From positions 124,920,941 to 124,984,940 of the forward strand of contig OW804096.1 in assembly GCA_942159475.1 (NCBI GenBank): a DNA stretch of 64,000 bases, written 5' to 3'. The notes under the pieces were generated by a model. The model saw only the letters and a list, made by a program, of their open reading frames with translations. It had not been told where the DNA came from and did not search any database. How positions within the stretch are numbered: the stretch's first letter is position 1; every line of letters starts with the position of its first letter. This document shows, piece by piece, positions 13,858-27,792 of this stretch. The DNA comes from Sthenelais limicola (Eukaryota > Annelida > Polychaeta > Phyllodocida > Sigalionidae). The position numbers were made by a program, and so were the translations under genes.

Positions 13858-13990
13858 ACACCCACTGTCACCACTGCCACCACTACCACCACTAACACTA
13901 AGCTCCCACTCAGCTGGCCAACGAACCGTGACATAGCATGACCAGCACCACTGCCACCACTACCACTACCACTACCACTACCACTGCACT
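13858..13990. repeat. CCA/CCACTA-rich low-complexity tract
   Basis: Imperfect CCACTACCACTGCCACCA-type triplet and hexanucleotide repeats form two clusters, about 13860-13895 and 13945-13988. The short minus-strand ORFs running through it are valine-rich products of the repeat. Confidence 0.75.
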
Positions 13991-14149
13991 TAGACGAAAG
14001 TGGTGCATAGACGATAGACGACGATTTTCTTCACAAATGTAGAATTCCAATGGTAACATATACTTAAACACATTTAACTGCCCATTGCAATTAAAAACTA
14101 TCACATAATATTATGAGGAAAAGCGTTCCCGAAATATACTTTTTTGGCG

Positions 14150-14288
14150 AGGTTTTTTTTTTATTATTATTTATTATTCTAGAGTGGAGCTCTTTGAAAA
14201 AAGCTGCTCTTGGGACTCGAAGCCAGTACCGACTCGAAGCCAGCGTCTGAGACCACTGCTCCGCTCTGATCACTTGGTCCTCTCTTAA
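14150..14288 (-). mobile_element. tRNA-derived SINE
   Basis: Read on the minus strand, the head resembles a tRNA-like pol III promoter. An A-box-like GAGCAGTGGTCTCAGACGC is followed by B-box-like GGCTTCGAGTC, which occurs twice because the segment CTGGCTTCGAGTC is duplicated. A short body follows, and then an A/T-rich tail of AATAAT units and a run of A at 14150-14178. The order of tRNA-like head, body and A-rich tail is that of a SINE. Confidence 0.6.
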
Positions 14289-14756
14289 ATACATTTTTTT
14301 AAAAAGCAGACTTTTATTCAGGTAATCATCAGATACACGCTCACAGTGTTTTTCGCTGTATCCTGAGACCAATGAGCTATTTACAGTACTTATTTTGTGA
14401 AGTTCCAGCCATTGTTTATTATGATAAATATGAAGGTAACTTTCTATAGTGAATAACTAACTAATATTTCCTTCATATTCATATACCGCCATCCTATCAC
14501 AGTATTTCGAAAATATATAAGAAATATACATGTATTGCATCATCCCTAGTTTACTTTCGACACATTCCTGTTATTATATCGACCGTGGTGGGTTGCAGGC
14601 AAGTAGAATTGTAGTGTGTGCTAATAAATATGACACATGTACGGTAACGTAGGATTTTTAAAAATCGTATTTTTTTCATAGATTAATTAGAGCGTGTAGT
14701 CCCCCTCGTGCAACGAGTTGGACCAAATCGATTACCGATTGACACGTTTACTTGTA

Positions 14757-14835
14757 TACAGCTGCATCTTATTTACCGCGTCATGATATATTGTACATTT
14801 GAGAGAGAATATATCTTGTTTAATACGTCCATGAA
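14757..14835 (+). repeat. Dispersed repeat, copy 1
   Basis: A segment beginning TACAGCTG and containing CATGATATATTGTACAT, a GAGA-rich stretch and AATACG is repeated in diverged form at 15580-15655 in the same orientation. Its nature is unknown. Confidence 0.55.
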
Positions 14836-15528
14836 AACAAAAGTGAATTTGATCATGGACTAATAGCCACACCCAATGGTTAGTCAGGAAATATTACACA
14901 TGAAACATACACATATTAGTGCCGGGAGAGGATTAGGTAAAATATGTACGACTAGGATTTCAATTATATTTAGGGAAATGTATTACTCTAAGGGTTTGAT
15001 TTCAACGAATGACACATATCACTCCTGTGGGAAAATTCCGAGAAATAAAATTGTTTTTAAAAAAAGGTGTCGACAAACGGGTTGTAACATTAATGATAAT
15101 GACATAATTTCAAACTAGTTCAAATCTGAGGTTCTTCAAATGTTTCCTCGTGGATAGACAACAGATTGGTCATAAGCTTTAGCTTTTATCATGGGTAGAA
15201 CCCCACCCACATGGATTTCGGTATATATGCTGTCAGAGTAAACTGATGTACAAGTACGTGGGCTTAAATCATAGTAATAGAGAGAATGGAACGAGCCGCC
15301 AGTAATCGAAAATTTGTTTGACAAGATTCGTCCGTGTAAGCTTGATGCCGTAGGCAGAGTGCTTACACAGATGAATCAAATCCAATAAATGTTCGATTAC
15401 GACAGCGAGTTCCATTCTATATTAAATTTTATTATATGTGCATAAGATATGATCAAATATGATCAGATATCACTGAAAAATATGAAACAAGTATCAGAGA
15501 TAGTTCAAGCACCCACACTCTGTCTAGA

Positions 15529-15712
15529 TGCCTATGAATTTGTTGACGTGATTTGTTGACGTTGAAACATTTAATTTTATACAGCTGAACCTTATGAACC
15601 TTGTTATGATATATTGTACATCCAAGAGAAAATATATCTTAATACGCCCATGTTGACGTTCTTCGTGGAGAGCCAAGGCTATCTGCGAGGCACGTCAACA
15701 AATCCACAGGCA
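15529..15712. mobile_element. Small inverted-repeat element (MITE-like), 184 bp
   Basis: The ends 15529-15550 and 15691-15712 are inverted copies with 20 of 22 positions matching; the core is TTTGTTGACGTG/CACGTCAACAAA. A second TTGTTGACGT lies just inside the left end. The interior holds the second copy of the 14757 repeat. No ORF is present. Confidence 0.55.
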
Positions 15713-16161
15713 TAGGCCTGCAGTGCGGAGGTAACGTCAGAGCTATTTTTACACAACTACATTTTTATTGTACGCGTATGATAAAAATATTTTTATTGCA
15801 CCCCACTAGAGGGATGCGCATATAATAATATAGGTAATGGATCATATTAACTGTCGTGAAGGATACATACCAAAAAAGCATTCATAAAAAACATATACTA
15901 AACTGTTTGTACGGTACCTCTTTTTTTCCATCCAATTGAATACATTCACACGTCGCCATATCAGGGAGATATACATACCTCCATATCTGTGTAATCGCTT
16001 TGCCATACTTTATGTCAACTCTCATACATGTAAATGTACTAACTTACCAATAAAGAATATTATAATTGTGGTCAACTTCCGATTCTTTGTAAAGATAGAT
16101 TTTATGAATTCAACCAGGAAGGATATTAATTTGGAAATGGTAATATTGCAGAAATTCTCTA
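15713..16161 (-). other. Presumed 3' UTR and flank of the 17-exon gene
   Basis: This lies immediately downstream (minus strand) of the stop codon at 16162. AATAAA polyadenylation signals on the minus strand occur at 15792-15797 and 15764-15769, giving a 3' UTR of roughly 350-400 nt. The end has not been shown by transcript data. Confidence 0.4.
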
Positions 16162-19100
16162 TCAATATTCATGGCAGGAAATCCGAGAGAAACTAATAAT
16201 TGCTCTACCAGTAAGAGAAAGTTTACACCGGAAGGTCATAAAAGTGTCGTTATAGATGGCACTGAATTCCACTACTTCCGCCGAGGCTCCAAGTAGAGCC
16301 ACTTGAAAGTCATTTTCATCGTATTGAATGGCAGTTACTCGTTGTGGCGAGACTGGTATCCACTTATTTAGTTCTCCAAGCAATATTAATTCAGCATTTC
16401 TGGAAAGAAACAATTGAATAATTTAAGAAGAAATTAAATATAATAGAAAGGACATGGTGGAATCATAATAACCACGGCCTTGAGATTAGACATAAGATAA
16501 ATATAAAAGCCTATCTCGCCATGTCGGACTTTCGACAGAGAAAAACACTAGTTTGTGGCATTGATCTATCTTTGTAGGACATGAATAGATATCTCACGTA
16601 ATTTAATTGGAGTGAATACTGGAATTCTCAAGACTTATCATGAGAACATCAACATAATTATGTAATTTCACGGGATATCCAAGTATATATTAGTTTTGGT
16701 ATTTTAACTTTGTAAATTAAGAAGATAATAAACAAACGGTACTTAGGAAGGGAGTACCTGAAGGGCATGCTAACAATATTTTTTATTTTGTTTTGGAGCA
16801 ATATCCAAATGTCACATTGCTATTATCATTTGAACCATATATGTGATCCGTTTTAGGAAAATGAGTCATAAGTCGCAAAATATGGATTTTGAGATATCAC
16901 CATACTTGAATAGAGGAGATCAAGCCGATTCCAATGATAGTAAACACTAGGACACCTAATAAGTATTTCTGTATTTTAAGTTTGATATTTTTATTTTTGA
17001 AAAAAAAGTTGGCAACGTTTCTAGATGGGTTATTACTAGCTGTATATACAACCCATTCAAGTGACTGGCAAAATATGGATTTTGAGATATCACCATACTT
17101 GAACAGAGGAGATCAAGCCGATTCCAATGATAGTAAACACTAGGACACCTAATAAGTATTTCTGTATTTTAAGTTTGATATTTTTATTTTTGAAAAAAAA
17201 AGTTGGCAACGTTTCTAGATGGGTTATTACTAGCTGTATATACAACCCATTCACCCACGCGTACACAGTAGCACGGTAAAGGGTTGGTGGTTCGGCTAGG
17301 TTATTACCAGCTAAGTAATTAAATATACTCCATACGAAGGCCTTCAAAACGCAAGGATATATTCAATACAATGTCCCGAAATGTGTTATATGGATCCATA
17401 TGACTATAAGTGTAAAACCCTCTACAAATCAGAGAATTTCAATAAAGAGATCTTGTGGAAAAACACTTGTGACACATTTTACTGGAACACATCACATATA
17501 GACGATGGTGTATTACACTATTATATGGCTTGACCCGTGGATTGTTACCGATTTGGAGGTCCGAGGATGGCGACTGTTTGATTTTCTGATTGTTTTAAAT
17601 ATCCGACTTATAGTGTTATTATAAAGACGTTATGGAAAAGAAGCAAATACAAATAAAATGCAAGAACGATTAATTGACAGCAATTCTTACTTACCTGTAT
17701 ACTCGCACGTATTACTATATAATAAATATTATTCTATATAAAGTATAAAGTATTGTTATTTATACTTTTACATGAGACTCTTACCTAAAAGTGAAGATTG
17801 GAGAAGTGTAGTATAGACAGAAGTTCGCCCTTGTACACCCAGGAGTTAGTGTTACTGGATGGGTGTCAGCAAACTTGGCAAGGGGAGCTGACGGGACGTC
17901 TCCATATCTGTACACACGACTAGGCGGGAACTGTATGGGAGGACAGAAGACACTTTAAACTTTCTCAAATATCTTATGTTTTCAACTGAGTAAAATTCTG
18001 GAAAAGGCAGTTCTGCAACAAATAAGTTATTGTCCTGAATGAGAGAGAGATATAGCAAGTAGTTTTGCTTTGGCATGTCTACTTCTGGATTTCCTTCTCA
18101 AGTAATATTTTCCCTTCAGTTTAAATGATTCTTGTGCTAGACTTCCACTTTCAAATACTGCAATAATAGATACTACAATCCCAATGATAATATTTGTAAT
18201 TTAATCTGGATATATAAATTGATTAAAGCCAATTTAAACCATCATGATAACACATTACTCACATTGGATCCAAATCCTGCTAGGGTTGGACCAACCGCGT
18301 ACATAATGGTGCCTTCATCCATGGCTGCACCAAAAACAATACCAAACCTGTAGCGTCCAATATCTGAATACGTGGTCCATACTTCTCCACTTGGTCCCAC
18401 AGATCCGCCAAATGCGCTCTGGAAATTATAACACGTTACATTTATAAGTACAACAGGTATAGGTATGACCTTCCATACAGGCTGAATCGTATTTGTGGTA
18501 GCAAAATATATACATGAAATTTAAATGAACTACGTACTTCATTCCATTAAAGAAATTGATATCATCTTGATATGCATGAGGTAATTCGCTATATGATGAT
18601 ATTGTATTCTATGTATTGGTCGAATTATATCAACTGGTAGACACTCTGAAGTAGTGGATAGTTAATTATCTAAAGGACAACTCAAGTGGTTGCATATCTT
18701 TTCTTTATTTACAGATTTATTGTAAACTGAATCTTTTATGATACATATTGGTTGAATCTACTAACTGGTGGACACTCTGAAGGGATGGACTGTTTATAGA
18801 CCAAAGGCCAACTCAGGTGGTTATATTTCTTTACTTTATTTACTTAGATTCTGTCCGCCATTGTGGACTTATTAATTAAATTATGATTGTGCTATTTGAA
18901 TACGTCTCGCTCTTGAACACTTTCCCCCTGTCTAGGCGCTGTAGAACCAATATATTAAATTTAATAACGCATAAAAAATAAACAGCCATAAGAGAGTATG
19001 ATTATCGAATTTTATGTCGGATAGAGTTATAGGATACAAGGGGTAGAGACAACGGCGGTGTTATGACACATTACGTAACATTGCATAACCTCATTATATT

Positions 19101-22100
19101 CATATAATTATTAATTATCACCTCTTTATTAGGTCTATAAGATCGCTAATTACCAGTACTGTGCAAGTCTTATTCAAGCTATTGTCTGGGATATGATGTA
19201 ACGGGGATACGCCCCTCATCTCCCAGTGAGAGTCTGTACTGCATACTAGAATAAACCAGTCGGATAGGTCATCACCCGTCGTTCACTTGTGTTTCCGAGT
19301 TGCTCATACATTATTACATTAAGACATTATAAGACCTTAACACTGGTGGAGCAACCCTACATCATAATATTAAGATATTATATATTTCACAAGAAGGCAG
19401 ATATAATACATATGTGAAGTCCTTATATATAGTCCTTATATAAGAAATAAATCAAACCTGTTTGAGTTGATCATCCATTGGAAAGGCTGGCCTGGACGGT
19501 TTCAAAATGAGTCCATCTTCGTTGCAACACCTGCAATGTACAGGAAAGGGAACATTGTCAAGTATATTCAAAGAGAACGATTAAATATTAAGGGTAGAAC
19601 TACTAATTTACCTGTCTAGATTGGGTCAATTGTGCATGAACTCTACGTGGAAAGACCATTCCCAAATGAAGCTGACGAAAGTTTCAGCACATGACCATCG
19701 ACTAAAGGGTACAAGTGGTCTTCATCCACATTTTCTCAATAATTAATTTCTTTCCTATGGACTTAGGACAGTGTACAGTGTATGGGTCTTGTGGGTTTAA
19801 AATTATTAGCTATTGGCACATATGAAAGGCTGACCACTCCATAAGAGACAGGGCGGACAACTCAGGAAACAAGACTGCCAAGAGGTAACTGGTTCAGAAA
19901 TAATTACACAATACATGAACTTTCAAAACGGAAATCTAAACGTTATTGGGGAAGGTCCATCGACCACACATATTGGATTCTAAGTGTATTTGCCAGGGAA
20001 GGGCAAAAAAAGCAATAATCACTGTCGAATCAATCTGTAAATACTAGAAGTTTGTTTGTTTTTAAAGATGTTTATTCAGCAGAGTGAAATTATGTAATTA
20101 TACACTAGTATGGAGATAACGGCCAATTACCTCATGAGTAGAGTTCTATTTGTGCCATTAACCATGTCTCCAGGCCCAACTGGCCCAGTGGATAGTGAGG
20201 CAACGAGGGACTGAAGCTCGACGTAGGGATCCCTGTCTGAAATTGAATAAAAATACATTGTAATTAAACTGTTAAAGAAACCTTCGTGTTAATGGCGTAA
20301 GGCAGCATTAGATAAAGCAGGCATTTAGTAGGCCTACATCAGACCGACATTGAGGGGCTGCTGGTGTATACTTTTTGGTGCATAACCGCGAGGTTATAGG
20401 ACAAGGGCCGTTGGTGGCAGTGGCCCTTAACTAATTGGGTACAGGTTTTTATGCAGACATTAAAAGATGTGGAACTCCTTCAAATACCTTTTTTATATTT
20501 AGCATATATAAATTAATACAGCCATAATGTGTTTATGGGTGTACTAGGTTCACGGGGCACTAATCGTTTTTGTTGGATATAAGGGCGTCTGCCTAGGGCT
20601 GTTATGTGTTTCATTGATAAGGTAAAAATAAATGTAAGGGGATAGGGGATAATGGTTAGTAAGGAGAGAAGTGCTAAATGATAGTCTTTTAGATGGAGGT
20701 GTGTTAGTTAGAGTTGTGGTGGGTGAAGAAAATATGTACAGATACAGTGGGTTCAAGGTCAGATGTTCGGTCTGTGTCATCGTTGTTTTAGGTTTTAGGA
20801 ATGGGGGCAATTGTTATGGTAGTTGTTTGTCTGGAAGTCACTACTTTCTAATTACTGAGGTTGTCAGGTTTAGGCGCTAATTGATTATATAACATGACAT
20901 AATATTGCGTAACAATTATTGATTATGATATATTAAATGTGTTTATTAATTTTCAATTTTCTAACGTGGCTTTTGAACTTTCTTTTGAATTCAAATGGGA
21001 TTCTATTTTCTTCATGGTTTCAGGCAGGTTCATATTAGCATGGCGACTTATTAGGGCTTCTGTTCTGGGCCTGGGAATAGGGAGGTTGTATTTGGATGGG
21101 CGCTTTGTTGTTCTTGTAGGTGGGGTATTTTGGTTGTTTCCTTTTTTTAGCCCTGTTGTGCATAAAAACAAGAGGAAACCTGAACAGCCAAGTTTCAAAT
21201 AGCGGTATTATGCAAGAGAATACCCATCATGGATCATCATGAAAAATTGTGACATTGAAATATTCGAGTATGGTCCCTTTTGACGTCTTTACAATACACC
21301 CTGTTATAATAGAGGGTCGTCTCTATTATATACTAAATGAACAATATAGATGAGAAGTCTATAAGGACGAACTGAACTGCTTGGAGTAAGATTCTAAAGT
21401 GAGTTTTATTTATAGAAACAGCTCCCTGAACCACAGCCCTCCTTTGTCTGACTGTGGCTCCACCCAGTGGATTCCCTGGTGTACATAGCATCATAACATA
21501 TGCCCCCCTCCCCCCTGAAAAAATGTGCATCTATTAAATAGTAGTCACATTTCACCAGAGTAGGATACAGTGGGGACACGAAATACTACAAAGATCTTAA
21601 AAACAGCAAAGTGTATGTAGCTAACAGAAACACCAATTGGGGTGTCCACTGGCAAAGAAGACAAATCCAAGAACAAAACTCTGAAATTTTATCACCACTC
21701 TGACCTACAATGAAATTGGTCAGAGCGGTATTACTTTTTTTCTAAATTCTAAAAATACCAAAATTAATATAACTCTGACTTACATTTAAAATAAGTTGAC
21801 GCCAAATAAACTCTTGCCAGGGAAAGAATGGGCAAATTTCTGCCCAAATTTCTATTTTCCATATTAAATTCTAGTAACAAAAGTGAAAATTATACAACAC
21901 ATCATGAGCACATAGAATTATGGAATCGATGCAATAATGTCAGGAGTTCACCAACACCATCAACAGCACAAAAATGACACACGTCCATACCCCTCAAAAT
22001 TCCAAGGTGCATTCCTCTTTATATTTGCAATGAAATTTCTGAAATTGTATATATAATTTTATAAAGCTTATTAAAAGAAAGAAATTTGAATTGCACATTG

Positions 22101-25100
22101 AAAAACCAATTGAATGTTGGGTCCACTCACGCCATGAAGTCTTTAGGAAAATAGCATGGTCCAAATGGTCCAAAACTCCCTATTTTTACTTGTTTGGTTT
22201 CAAGGTTCCAATCGGAACAAATACAGTATGCAATGGTGCCAGATTGAAGTCCTAATTCGCCCACCAGAGTGTTTGACACATATCGTTGTTTGCTTGCAAC
22301 TACTTATCGGTTGTCCAACGATAGCACCGCTCTCTCTGCCAGCCGGATCAGCAAGGGTTCGGTCTCGGCGCAAATTAAAAACCTCATGCCAGTCTAGGGT
22401 AGTTAAATTCCAAGCCGGTAGGCGGGGCCAGCGCCGGCCGCACAGGTTCCCCTGGCGTGTATGCCACGCATCAATATCTCCCGCCCGGTCTTGCGACCCT
22501 AATACGGACTCAAGCCAAGCAGTGAGTTGCCACACCCCCACGCCTTATTCAACATCGAGCCCATACTAGCCGACCGGAAAAATACTCCTAGCTGACCTTA
22601 GCAGGGTGCTTAGAGACCTGCCCTTATAAGGGTACCAACTGACGAGACCAACTCCAGTAAGCAAACGCAAAATCGCACCAACACCATGCAATACTATATT
22701 TTAATTTGTTGGGTATTAATGTAACACCGTCCCCACGGCGTGGCCTGTCTTATTTCAGGTTGTGACCAAATCCCTGTAATAGAATTTATGGAGTATTCGA
22801 TAACCTTTTTTGTGACGTAAAAATCCTTATCAAAAGGTAAAAATTTCGTACTTTTTAATTTTTGCAGACTTCTATATTATATTTTATTTCCTATATAAGG
22901 CTTGATAAGACTCCACCATCAACTCAACACATATTTGATATGTGTCATCTCCAAGATTGCAGATACCAGACATAGATGTAAGCTCTGATGAACAGTTTAC
23001 AATTACCAAAAATGATACTACAGAAATGCACCTGCTACTACTTGTTATCGATAAAATTTTGACTTAGTTTTGTTATGGACTTTTGGCAATTTCACCAAAG
23101 AAAAGCACATACATATGTCACTCATGCCCCGCCAAAACCAGGCAAACATGGCCCACATCAATCCCCGACTCCAATTCCCTTACTCAAATATGATATAGCA
23201 ATTAACACTAAATTAATACCATATTAAGAATTAAAGAATTGAAAAAATAGCACAATCAAATCAATACATCTGGGAATTTGGGAATATTGATGAAAATATT
23301 GATTGACAATTGCCAACCATAATAGTTTAGATGGGTCCACCAGCAATGATACCATTTAGATTGACAATAAAATTCCAAAATGATAATGAATCAATTCCAC
23401 AATTAATCCGTACCAATTATACAACAGCCCCTGTCTTAAGTTGATCAGGCCAAAAGAAAAGGCAAATATTTGGTCAGATTGTTTCATTTTAGGTCTAAAT
23501 GAATGGAAGAAATTCAATTCCTTTTTATTACACCTAACTGCTTAAACCAATGGGTTGACCATCTTTGACTGCTCCAAATACGAAAAAAATAATGTGTTCA
23601 AAGACTGTCATTTGGTTAAGCTAAAGAAAATTAAAAAAAATAAAAATCCAAATAAGTATCAATGCCAGCCATCCCAATCCTTCAGAAACAGGCTGAATTA
23701 AATGACAATATATCTATTGTTTTCCTGGCACTTTAAACATGTAATATAAAGGTAAATACCGAAGATCAAAATACTCTAACTATTTCATATGCCTATTTAT
23801 ATATCAAACTGGCATATAAATGAATTGCAGTGGCAAACTGTAATTGCGCCATAAATCACACAAATGTGACGCCCACAATTTATAAAGTGTTAGCATCAAT
23901 CTGGCTTCAACCTGTACTATACATGAAGTCCATATATTACACATAAGGACTTTGAGAGTAACAAAATTATAACTCCCACACCATGCACATAATAAGATAC
24001 CATTATACAATGTTAGAGATATAAAACTATTGTAGGTAGGAGGAACATATCCGCAAGGAAAAGAATCATTTAAGTAGAGTCTATTGTCCATTTGGTTCTT
24101 TCTTAAATGAAATAAAAACGATCTGCAGAATGTGCTCTATTGGGGATATTGAATGTATATGAGATTTAATATTATGTGATAGTCAATTGTTCGTTTCGTT
24201 GCAAAAACAGTAAATTACTCAAAGGCTATTGTCCATGAAAGTTTCTAGTTGCAGGTATCTTTAGATATAGCTGGGAGAGATAAAAGGACCCATCCTAACT
24301 TCTTGCTGACTGTAGCGCAGTAGGAGAGTATCCCAACCCCCAGGCACACACCCAGTCACTATATCCATCCAATCCACTCCTACAGCAGTGGCTGCTCCTT
24401 GGGCCTATTTTATGTAGCAACTGCATACACAAATAGATATAGGTAAAGAGAGATCTGACTGATGAAATGAAGGTGTACATCCTGATGGGTTGTGAAGCCA
24501 CACATCCCCCAGCACTCCCCATTCTTGTAGTGAAGCTTCCACACACAATCAGGAATATGGGTAATATGTGAACTATTAAATAGTTAGAGTCATATTGTAT
24601 ATTGTATTTAAAATAATCCACAATAACAGCTGAATCTGGAAGAATATTGTGTGTGCTTATTGCAAGTCTAGTTGTAGTAGTAATCGTCAAAAATATTGTC
24701 TGATATATATATATACAACTCAAACTATTGTCTTGAATGAGTAATAACTGCTAGCAGGAGGAGCAGAAACCTACCCTATCACACAATAATAATACCTTGA
24801 CTTGTGTATCCATGTATTGGATATGATGTTATTTTGAGTAGCTCTGCTCCCACACTCTACTCACTGCTGCTCCTGTGAGTAGGGAAAGGTGCACATGGGC
24901 CTACCTTACTCCAGCTGCTCATTTTCACTGCTATCTACCATGGGCTATTCCTGGCCAGGTAGAATAGCAGTATATGTATCACTCTACATTTTGTATTCCA
25001 TGTACAGCTAAATCCAAAGTTAAATTAAGTAAAATAAGAGGTATTCCTCGATCTTAAGGGTTCTCCACCAATGTTATAATAGAGGGTCGTCTCTATTATA

Positions 25101-27457
25101 TACTAAATGAACAATATAGATGAGAAGTCTATAAGGACGAACTGAACTGCTTGGAGTAAGATTCTAAAGTGAGTTTTATTTATAGAAACAGCTCCCTGAA
25201 CCACAGCCCTCCTTTGTCTGACTGTGGCTCCACCCAGTGGATTCCCTGGTGTACATAGCATCATAACAACCCTATTTAACCATTTCCATTATTCAAAGGG
25301 CTAGATCATATCTTACTTTTATAAAAGTTGTTAGGCTGATCGGAAGTGGTCCAGAAAGTGTCTTTGAAAGGGGCAAGTCCGACAGCGTCTGCAAACATGG
25401 AGGTAATGCCAATACGCCATTGTTCATAGCTGTAGTCACTGCTGGGTTGGTAGTCATCACTAGCCCGAACCTGGCAAGTAGAAGGTAATTGCTACTGATA
25501 TAATAATTGAGTAACCCTATTGAAAAATAAATTTAACTCAGATCAACTCTTTTCTGAATAAAATTGGTATTAAAACTATTTAGCATAAACACTATCACAA
25601 AGAGGTATTTTGATAGTTGATAAAATCAATACTGAAAAGAGATACGGTAGGATTTGGCGGAGTATTTCTAAAACTCCTCATGATTAATGCACGTAGGAAG
25701 AAGTGAAAAATAGGTGACAATTGACAGTATGTCACACAGAAATACTCTTTTGAATAAAACCAGCACAATTATTTTGTCGGCAGAAACCACATAGCAAATT
25801 TCCCATTGCTACTATATGTAGCACACACCAGAATAAAAACTTCAAAATTATTTTGATTTACACACAAAAAAGGATTAAAAATATAAAATGAATCAAAGTC
25901 TCATTACCTGAGTGACAGCAGGTATAGTGAGACTCTGTAGGACATGACGGCTAAGTGACATACAGTACTGTATAGTGACACCATTCATCTCAGCTCCTCG
26001 TCCCATCTGTTCTAACCAGGTGGCAGCAACATCAACATCACGATTAGTAGCATTCATCACTTCCATGGGCAGTTGTAACCAATCCTAGAGAAAATATATA
26101 TTCAATTCAATTCATTATATAATACATTATGACTGGAATATTGGCAACTTTTTACCATAACCAAGAATTGCCTATATTGAGACGAAGGTAACCAAATTAG
26201 AATTTAATTATGAAGATTGCTCTAGGAACAGCTGTTTTAACCAAAAATGCCCTGGGTCTTACATAAAAAATATTTGATACACCCCAACAAAGGTAAGTGA
26301 TGAAATACGGTTTACTGTTAGCAAGATTGTGCAAGTGGGATTTTTTATTGGATTAAAAACAAAAAAGAGCTTTAATAAGGTTTCTTGAGAGGTTTTAAGA
26401 AAGATGCTTGGGGCATAGTGAACCCCACAGTGTTATGTTTTATGTCGGAGGTACCTGCATGTAATTCATGATCCCCCACTTCTGAGACTCTGCAAATATG
26501 TCCACCCAGAATTGTTCATCTTGAGGCAAGGCATACCGTGATTCAATAATGAAGTTGTATTTTCCTCCGTTTTGTTTTGCATATGGTGTTTTTGATGACC
26601 TGTGGATGATAGAAAATGATCCGAAAAATATGTGAAAATATAGAAATCACGAAAGCTGGGATGGATTCTCATTGAATCTGACATATTTAGCAGCACTTTG
26701 TTTCAAATAGCCAGAATACGTTCAACACTGTTAGATCTCCCATCATTAATCTATAGATTACAAATGCATGATGAGAAAGATAAAGACTTGTCCTATCATA
26801 TCATGTATCATACATGACGAAGATAATGATTGTATTTTAGGATTGTATTTTAGTTTAACAATAAGTAAGATGTCAAATAATTGTATGCGATTTAACACAA
26901 ATAGGATAAACAACCCAACAAAATACTGTTGTAGTAGATTAAGTACGAATGCGTGAAAGTCAACTTCCCCCGCCGATATGTATGTAATTCAGAGTTTCGC
27001 TATTAAATATTTAAAAAAAGATCAAAGATACACTACATTTAAACTTCCAATTCTCAAAATCAAATGATTTAAAAACTGTGTATGAGTTTCTCTCCTGACA
27101 ATGGAACCGAACTGCACTATAAAAGCAGGAATGATCCTTGCATGTCATTTGGCGGTCGTACGAGTTTGGTGGTAAAAGCCACATTCACCCCAACAGCATT
27201 ATAATTATTCCCTTTTTCGTTGGTCCAGCAAAATAATAACATATCCGGGTATGCATATCCCGCATAAATATATACTTACCACCACCTATTGTGAGATGTT
27301 GATGCTAACTTGGTTTGATCCCGCATGTATCTAGAGTTGAAAATGCTTAATCATTAGATGAAGTCATTTTGATTGAATCATCAAATTCATACGATTTAGA
27401 ATACATTGATTAAGAGAAAATCCCCATAGTTCGTATAGACATACAGGTGGGTAAATA

Positions 27458-27497
<40 letters not shown>

Positions 27498-27508
27498 GAT
27501 AAATGGGC

Positions 27509-27540
<32 letters not shown>

Positions 27541-27605
27541 GGATGGACAAATCTATAGGTAAATACAAAGAGGATATATCAGGTACATAATATGGAACCT
27601 TTCTG

Positions 27606-27666
<61 letters not shown>

Positions 27667-27745
27667 TATATGGAACCTTTCTGTAGATAGATAGATAGAT
27701 AGATAGATAGATGGATGGATAGATAGATAATATGGAACCTTTCTG

Positions 27746-27792
<47 letters not shown>

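Larger units (their letters stand above)
21302..25268 (-). mobile_element. Non-autonomous LTR retrotransposon, 3.97 kb, no ORF
   Basis: Two LTRs of 197 bp (21302-21498 and 25072-25268) are identical by eye, begin TGTTAT and end ATAACA, and are flanked by the 4-bp repeat ACCC. On the minus strand a purine tract AGGGGGGAGGGGGGCATA abuts the 3' LTR (21499-21516) and TGGTGGAGAACCC starts one base after the 5' LTR, as expected for polypurine tract and primer-binding site. The orientation is therefore minus, the same as the host gene. The interior has no gag or pol; its ORFs (for example 24295-24723, 142 codons) are not recognisable. This is the LARD/TRIM class and must have been moved by another element's proteins. 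Identical LTRs mean recent insertion. Confidence 0.85.
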
